Of a DNA stretch of 64,000 bases, positions 57,392 to 64,000 are shown one piece after another (the first letter of the stretch is position 1; each line of letters starts with the position of its first letter). This stretch comes from Thalassia testudinum. Lineage: Eukaryota; Streptophyta; Magnoliopsida; Alismatales; Hydrocharitaceae. The translations under genes were made by a program, and so were the position numbers. The stretch spans positions 28,457,501-28,521,500 of the forward strand of contig JAZHRO010000056.1 in the NCBI GenBank assembly GCA_037157565.1, read 5' to 3'. A model generated the notes under the pieces. That model ran no database searches, was not told where the DNA came from, and saw nothing but the letters and a program-made list of their open reading frames with translations.

Positions 57392-59540
57392 ATGGCTAAT
57401 CCTGGACCTGGACCTAGACCAGGTCAGGACATTGATAATCTGGACCCGATGGCTCGTCTGGAAGCCTGGGTGGTTGAATCTGAGGAGTGACATCGGCAGA
57501 GAGTGGACCGCATTTTGACGACACTTGACAGAATGCAGCATCCACCGCGAGAACAACTGTGGGATTTCTATGACCGAGCAACACCGATCGTCACACCCTT
57601 AGTCAAGATTGCCACAGGCGGAGATGCGTTTGAGTTGAAGCCCAATGTGATCGGTTTAATCAGCACTCACTTTTATGGAAACTAAAGAGAAGATCCGTTC
57701 CAGCACTTAGAGGACCTGAGTCGACTTGCAGAAATGATTTGACCCAGGGACATTAATCTTGGGATTGTTCTAATGAAGCGTTTCCCATTTTCTCTGAGGG
57801 ACAAAGTTCATACTGGTTCAAGACCATCGGGAAGCCAATTGGAACCTAGCTGGAATTACGACGTGAATTCCTACAAAAGTTCTTCCCAATCGGTCGAACA
57901 AATGCGATGAGGCGTGCAATCACGACTTTCTCCCAAGAAGTTGGGGAGAAGTTGCATGAAGCCTCGGAATGATTTCACGACCTTCTCCGGAAATGCCCGC
58001 ACCATGGAATACCTAGATGGCACCTAGCTCAGTTCTTTTACCACGGGCTGGATGACACACATCGGTATCTGGCTGATGCATCTAGTGGCGGGAATTTCCT
58101 CATGAAAGATGAGAACAACGCATTTGAGTTGTTTGAATCTTTGGCAGAGAACTCGACGAATGATGCATCCATGAACCAGTTCCAGTGGCCTGGTCAGCAG
58201 CGGGTTGGTGTCCATGTGGCTCACACCGAGTCTATTCGAGTCCACATGGATATCATCGTCAAGCAGCTGGATAGAATAAACCTGATTGAGGAAAAGATTG
58301 ACCAAATTAGTCAAGGTCAATCTAACCTGAACTCTACCGTTCTAAGACCCTCCTATGCACCCTGAGCCCCTCCACCTCGAGTTAATCTACTCACTCGGGA
58401 TGCATCTTCTCCTTATTTACGAGATCCTGCATATCAGGATCCCATAAGCAATTCCGATCTAGCACCATACAACCAAGGTTACGCACCACCTGTAGATTAT
58501 AATACGTATCACCTTGATGGATATACATCTCAGACATCTTCGGCCTACAAGGACGTCAGTGCTATCCAAGGATATGGGCGTAATAACCTGTATTCAGAGA
58601 TGTATAACCCTTGTTGGCACCAACATTCGAACTTCTCTTGGTCTGGTAACTCATAGAGACCACATCAGGATCCACACTACCAAACCAGACAATAAGGGAA
58701 TGCACAAAACACATGCCCTAGGCAGTAGTTATTCCCGTCTCAGCAGCAGTAGCCCCATTCTATATACCAGCCGCTGCACCAAGTTTCCAGTCACCCTCCA
58801 AAGTGGGCTGACCCTTTGGAGGCACTGAAAGAGGAGCTGCAAGAATCAATGAGGAAATCTACATAGGATAGCTTACAGATAATGTAGGTGATGGCTGACC
58901 AGATATAGACTATACAGAACACGCAAAACCAGCTGTTGCAGGAGCATAGGACTCAGGGAGTCTTGCACTCCCAACCCGTCTCGAACCCTCGATATGTGCA
59001 GAACCAAGGCGCCCCACCTAGGTTTCAGGCACCACAGGGATAGGCACACGCCATATTACAGGTGCCTCCTATACCACCTGGTTATGCTTAAGGCTAGCCA
59101 CCTTTGCAGACCCCACACATTCTGCCCCTTCTGCCCCCCCAGCACCTCATGGACAACAAGCCAATGCAAATGCTCTCTCATTGAGGAGTGGAAGGAAGAC
59201 ATTCAACCCACCACATAGGTAGGTGGGTCCTGATTTTTCTCACCCTTCGCTGTAAGCAGGTTAGACTCCTTCAACTTAGGAGCCACCTATAGTAGATAAG
59301 GGTAAGAGGCCAATTGACTCTAAGATTCCCATCCCTTTTCCTGAGGCTCTGACGTGAAATGTAGTGTGGAAGGACACGTGGAATTTTGAGGACCTAAAGT
59401 CATTGTTTAAGGAAGTACATATTCAGGTCCCCCTCCTGGAGGCAATTGATCACATCCCTGCAGTCACTATGTTCTTCAAGGACTATTGTACCACGAAGCG
59501 ATAGCCATGAATTGGACGACAGGTGGTGCTATCAAAAGAG
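57392..59540 (+). pseudogene. Broken gag of element 5
   Basis: ATG at 57392 gives MANPGPGPRPGQDIDNLDP, then stop at 57488. Capsid region: DAFELKPNVIGLISTHFYGN (57625-57684), FQHLEDLSRLAEMI, RFPFSLRDK (57779-57805), FPIGRTNAMRRAIT (57885-57925, other frame), LRKCPHHGIPRWHLAQFFYHGL (57983-58050), ADASSGGNFLMKDENNAFELFESLAENSTNDASMNQFQ (58075-58190). A coiled-coil-like IVKQLDRINLIEEKIDQISQGQ is at 58255-58320. A Tyr/Gln/Pro-rich region follows and the linker FPEALT, LKSLFKEVHIQVPLLEAIDHIPAVTMF (59335-59480). At least eight stops. Confidence 0.83.
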
Positions 59541-60500
59541 GCTAGCACCGTGATTCTAGCTAACTTGCTATTAAAAAAGAAAGACCCTGGTACCCCACTC
59601 ATATCCTGCTTCTTGCAGGATTCTCCATTTCATCGGGCCCTTCTAGATCTGGGTTTGTCCATCAACCTAACTCCACTACTGTATTTGATTGATTTCGATT
59701 TAGGGAGTTAAAGCCCACTTCGGTCACAATTCGGCTGGCTGATAGATCCGTAAAAACACCAACGTAATCGTAAAAGTCCATGGGTTCTGCTTTCCTACAG
59801 ACATTTTCGTTCTTGATATGGAGGTTCCTCCTAATCTCCGAGATGCACCAATTATTTTGGGTCACCCATTTCTATCTACAGCCTGAGCAAACATTGATTA
59901 TGCATCCGGGTGTATGGAGATAGCCCTAGGTAATGAGCGACTTCGACTTGACATATTCAGGTCATCAAGGAATTTTGACTGTGATCGCATAGAGGAGGAT
60001 GGTGAAGATGAAGATGTAGCATACTATGGTAACATTGGGCTCCTTTGCGACGACCCAATGTCCCATTCGTCTGCACTACAAGGTTCTTGGACCCCGATCC
60101 ACATGGGACTGAGACCACTGCACTGCACATATCTCCGCAAGGATCTGACCGTTTAGGGTGTGCTTCTGACCATGGCATCCCTGAATCTAGCTATCCTGAT
60201 CCACACACTACTAAACTGCCCCTGTTGTTGCAGAAGGACGTGACCACAACTAACTGGTTTCCCGTTGCTGCAGTCACAACCGACTATCTCACAGGTAGCG
60301 AATCAGCGAGAATTCACATGCATACGGATTAGTAGATTCCCACCTTCGAGTTTGCTCCTCCCACTCCCATTTTTAACTCTGACCCACCCGTGATTGAATT
60401 GAAGCCCTTACCTGACTCACTTAAGTATGTGTTCTTGGGCAAAAGTGAGACATACCCAGTGATTATTAATGCCCACTTAACCCAAGAATAGGAGCATCAA
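59541..60500 (+). pseudogene. Broken protease and tether of element 5
   Basis: DPGTPLISCFLQDSPFHRALLDLGLSINLTP (59583-59675) carries the DLG active-site Asp, with Leu where relatives have Ala after Gly. A frameshift near 59705 follows. The C-terminal half appears as FVLDMEVPPNLRDAPIILGHPFLSTA (59808-59883) and EIALGNERLRLDIFRSSRNF (59917-59976). Acidic linker and LKPLPDSLKYVFLGKSETYPVI (60402-60467) lead to RT. Confidence 0.83.
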
Positions 60501-61330
60501 TTGATTTATACACTACAAGACCATAGGGCTACTATATGGTGGAGCATTGCTGATCTCCGTGGTATTCGCGCCATGTCTTGCACTCATCACATTTACATGG
60601 ATGATGGGGTGAAACCTTTGAGGCAACCTCAAAGAAGGCTAAACCCGAATATGCTAGTGGTTGTTATGAAGGAGATCATCAAATGGCTGATTGCAGGCAT
60701 TGTATACCCAATCTTTGACAGCCAATGGGTGAGTCTGATCCAGATAGTGCCAAAGAAGGCGGGACTCACCATAGTAAAAAATGATAAGGGCAAACCCATC
60801 TCGACCTGCACTGCGACATCTTGGCGGATCTGTATCGACTATAGGAAACTGAACATGGCTACCCAGAAGGATCACTTTCCTTTACCTTTCATTGATCAGA
60901 TCTTGGAATGGTTAGCCAGATGTAGTTTCTTTTGCTTTCTGGATGGATACTCTGGGTATAATCAAGTAGAGATTAGCCCGAAATGTCAAGAGATGACCAC
61001 ATTCACATGCCCCTTTGGAACATTCGCTTTCAAGAGGATGCCCTTTGGCCTCTGCAATACACCAGCAAAATTTCAGCTTTGTATGATGGCCATCTTCTCT
61101 AACATGATTGGGGACTACATGGAAGTGTTCATGGATGACTTCTCCATTTTTGAAGATGATTTTACATCTTGTATTTATAACCTCACCAAGATCTTGAAAT
61201 AGTGTATTGAGGTAAACGTGCTATCCTGGTAGAAAAGCCATTTCATGGTGTGGGATGGCATAGTACCAGGGCACAGGATCTCTAAAAATGGACTCAAGAT
61301 TGATTGAGCTAAATCTGAGATTATTTCCCA
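60501..61330 (+). pseudogene. Reverse transcriptase of element 5, mostly open
   Basis: The longest uninterrupted RT in the window (60501-61202). Motifs in order: TIWWSIADLRGIRAMSCTHH, RLNPNMLVVVMKEIIKWL, WVSLIQIVPKKAGLTI, WRICIDYRKLN, FLDGYSGYNQVEI (first catalytic Asp, about 60940), TTFTCPFGTFAFKRMPFGLC, VFMDDFSIF (catalytic Asp pair, about 61130). All three catalytic aspartates are kept. A TAG at 61201-61203 and another near 61231 break the frame before RNase H, and the usual tether start is preceded by a stop at 60489. Confidence 0.88.
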
Positions 61331-61850
61331 CTTACCGCCACCTAGCTCGGTTAAGCAGATCAGATCATTCTTGGGTCACATCGGTTTCTATTAGAGATTT
61401 ATATGTGATTTCTCAAAAATTGCATGGCCTATGATGAATCTCCTTGTTATCGATGCCCCATTTGAATTTGACACCTTGTGTCTCAGTGCCTTCGAGACTT
61501 TATGAAGCGCCGTCTGTGATTCCCCAATTCTCCAACCACCCGACTGGTCGGTTGATTTTGAGATGATGTGCAATGCTTCTGACTTTACCGTCGGTGCTAT
61601 TTTAGGCCAGCATCGGGAAAAATAACCCTTTGTCATATACTATGCTAGCAAGATGCTAAATGAGGCTCAGTGCAATTATACTGTCACCGAAAAAGAACTA
61701 CTAGCAGTAGTATTCAAGCTGGAGAAATTCAGATCTTACTTATTAGGGTCCAAAGCTATCATCTTCACTAATCACTCCGCCCTCCGACATTTGTTGGCAA
61801 AAAAGGATGCCAAACCCTAGATCATAAGTTGGATCCTTCTATTGCAAGAT
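61331..61850 (+). pseudogene. Broken RNase H of element 5
   Basis: LPPPSSVKQIRSFLGHIGFY (61333-61392), PFEFDTLCLSAFETL, FEMMCNASDFTVGAILGQHREK (61558-61622; the usual catalytic Asp of CDASDF is Asn here), [40 protein letters not shown] (61629-61748), [15 protein letters not shown] (61776-61820). Stops at 61392, 61504, 61623 and 61818. Confidence 0.82.
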
Positions 61851-63240
61851 TTTGATATTGAAATCTGTGACAAAGCTGAAAAGCAGAATGTTGTGGCAGA
61901 TCACCTATCTACACTGGACCCAGGCCACATTCCTTATTCCCTGGCTATCCACGAGCAATTTCCATATGAATCCATTTTGGCAGTTCACTCTGTTGAGTTC
62001 CCCTGGTATGCAGATATTGCGAACTATCTTGCCGCAGGTAAGATTCCCACGAACCTATCCAAGGACCAGAAACTCAAATTCACTGCGGATTCCAAATTCT
62101 ACCTTTGGGATGACCCACTGCTCTTTCACATTGAAGCAGATCAGATTATTCAAAGATGCATCCCAGATTCTGAAATACCCATTGTGTTATCTTTTTGCCA
62201 CAATGATGCTTGTGGTGGTCATTTCTCAGGACGGAAAATCGTTGCAAAAATTTTGCAGTAGGGATTTTTCTGGCCAACTATTTTTAGAGATACACATGAA
62301 TATGCCAACACTGCTAACGATGACAGTCGGTCGGTTCTATGACCAGGAGAGACATGATGCCACTCCAGTCCATATGGTTGTAGAAGTATTCGATGTCTGG
62401 GGCATTGATTTTATGGGCCCTTTTCCGAACTCGCATGGATTTGAGTACATATTACTAGCTGTTGATTATGTCTCAAAGTTGGTCGCGGCCATCACAGTGA
62501 GATGGGCTGATCATAAGACCGTCATTTCTTTCGTACGGTAGTACATCTTCGTGAGATTTAGAATACCCCGTGCTCTGATTAGCGATGGGGGAAGATACTT
62601 CATCCACGCCCACTTCAAGTCATCGTTAAAGAAATACAGGGTACATCACCATATAGCCACCCCGTATCACCTATAGACCAATGGGCAGGCTGAACTGTCT
62701 AATCATTAGATCAAGATGATTCTCCAGAAGACTGTTAGACCAGACAGGAAGAACTGGTCCGATAAATTAGTTGATGCACTCTGGGCTTATCGGACCGCGT
62801 ACAAGGCCCCACTTGGAATGTCACCATATCATATGGTATATGGCAAGGTCTGTCACCTTCCTGTAGAGCTGGAACACCATGCCTTTTTGGCGGTGCGAAA
62901 ATGTAACCTTGACCTTGATGCAGGAGGTCAAGAACGGAAACTCCAGCTCAGTGAATTAGAAGAGATCTGGTGGGAGGCCTATGAGAATGCAGTGATATAC
63001 AAGGACAAGACCAAGGCCTTTCATGACTGCCACATCCGGAGGAAGGCATTCATGCCCAATCAGCAAGTCTAGTTGTTCGATTCATGATTAAAACTTTTCA
63101 CAGGGAAGCTCAAGTCCAAGTGGACTGGCCCGTATGTTGTGATTCAGCCATATCCTAATGGGGCAATCCAGATCAGGGACCCAAAATCTGCGCATATATC
63201 TATGGTAAATGGCCAGCGCCTCAAGCCATTTTTGGCCTAG
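61851..63240 (+). pseudogene. Broken integrase of element 5
   Basis: Open stretch 61842-62261 includes [61 protein letters not shown] and the zinc finger start [16 protein letters not shown] stop (62260) and a shift damage the rest of the finger. [37 protein letters not shown] (62380-62490) has the first catalytic Asp, ALISDGGRYF (62573-62602) the second, NGQAELSNH (62680-62706) the catalytic Glu. An open frame 62716-63072 holds the C-terminal part with [28 protein letters not shown]. The tail WTGPYVVIQPYPNGAIQIRD ends at about 63240. Confidence 0.86.
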
Positions 63241-64000
63241 GAACCTCCTCCACCTGATGAGATTGTTCATCTTATTGAGGACGTGTATTGAATTCTCACC
63301 CAACTGGAGGCATTAAACTCAGCACGTATAGATAGCATATCCCACATTCCACCATCATCTATACATAACCATTTTTATACATAGCATATTTTTCCTTTTA
63401 GAATATTTTCTTTCTGCATATTGCATACTGAGAGGTTGGTCGATGCTAAATATATAATTTTAGGAGTAATTATAGGTGATTCTACCCGTTTTCTCCCAGT
63501 TGTATTTATTTTCTTTTATATTCATGAATGAGGACATGCAAGAACTTAGCCATGGGGGGGTAGACACTACAAAACTGAAAATTTTTATGCCAACATTTAC
63601 GAAAAACCTTAGAACTGCATGTCAAACGTACTTTAGGACCCTAAATAAAAGAACAACTGACTCCACCTCCAATGCTCGCATTGGAGATAGAAATCATCCG
63701 CAACAGCCATTTCCGAATCACCTGCTCACCTCTTGTTCTAAATTTAGGGCCAAGTTGAATGTAACCCGAAAGGGAAATTTCACGAAGTACAAATTAGATG
63801 AGGTTACTTATTTATAGCATATATACATATTGCATTCATAAGATTATTTTATTAAGAGAATGCATTAGGGATTTTATCCTATAGTTAATTCCTATAATCT
63901 GGAATCCAGTACAACTTTTCACACACACGTAGAATTTGCAATGGATTCACGGTGAAGGATGATAAACATCTTTAGTTTGTCCAGAAGAAGCAGTGCTTCT
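63241..64000 (+). other. Post-pol noncoding region of element 5 (to window edge)
   Basis: No gene seen; an open frame 63476-63817 shows no recognisable motif. The conserved motif GAGGACATGCAAGAACTTAG plus CCATGGGGGGG is at 63530-63560. The 3' LTR lies beyond the window. Confidence 0.7.

Larger units (their letters stand above)
42972..64000 (+). mobile_element. Element 5: Athila-type retrotransposon, running off the right edge and split by element 4
   Basis: 5' LTR in two parts (42972-43392 and 53989-55864), primer site 55867-55884, leader, gag from 57392, protease, RT, RNase H, integrase to about 63240 and a post-pol region to the window end. Inserted in the minus-strand gag fragment 42329-42971; ACATC (42967-42971) would be the left copy of the target duplication. 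Without element 4 its LTR would be about 2.3 kb. Its proteins are the best preserved among the autonomous-type elements here, but gag and integrase hold several stops and frameshifts. Confidence 0.87.

Overview
This window looks like plant nuclear heterochromatin made almost entirely of nested and decayed retrotransposons. I found no host gene, tRNA, rRNA or CRISPR array. The evidence for a flowering plant is several Athila-type Ty3/gypsy elements (tRNA-Asp-type primer sites, FMDD reverse transcriptase box, LLDLGAS protease box, integrase with GIDFMGPF and LGMSP), a short Copia-type element, a plant LINE with an RNase-H-like/zf-RVT tail, and LTRs of 1.5-2.7 kb. I cannot name the species.

Layout, left to right. 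(1) 1-10718: Athila-type element 1, minus strand; its 3' LTR lies just left of the window and its 5' LTR is 8004-10718. It sits inside the protease region of element 2. (2) 10719-18297: the 3' part of element 2, plus strand (protease, RT, RNase H, integrase, 3' LTR). (3) 18298-21599: minus-strand LINE ORF2 remnant, split by an LTR-like insertion (19381-20900) with matching TCAAG flanks. (4) 21600-32582: element B, minus-strand Athila-type, whose RT is split at the catalytic FMDD box by a gag-only Copia-type element (27056-31935, 1688-bp LTRs, CATGA target duplication). (5) 32583-36213: an inverted protease-linker fragment, a GC-rich tract with a strong hairpin, a TA microsatellite and a third LTR-like block. 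(6) 36214-42328: element 3, plus strand, truncated at both ends of pol, with a tandemly duplicated PPT/LTR-start. (7) 42329-42971: a minus-strand gag fragment, interrupted by (8) element 5, plus strand, from 42972 past the right edge. Element 5's 5' LTR is itself interrupted by (9) element 4 (43393-53983, AACAC duplication), a complete element that has gag and protease but no RT, RNase H or integrase.

How the parts relate: autonomous pol genes in elements 1, 2, 3, B and 5 are all broken by stops and frameshifts. The two structurally complete insertions (the Copia-type element and element 4) both lack a polymerase, so they must have been mobilised in trans. No new defence or metabolic system is visible. 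The most unusual signals are regulatory or structural: a helically phased AGCT array in the element 4 LTR, a GACGTC palindrome array in the Copia-type LTR, hairpins with compensating base changes at the start of unrelated LTRs, and a conserved second purine-tract motif just after pol in all six Athila-type elements.
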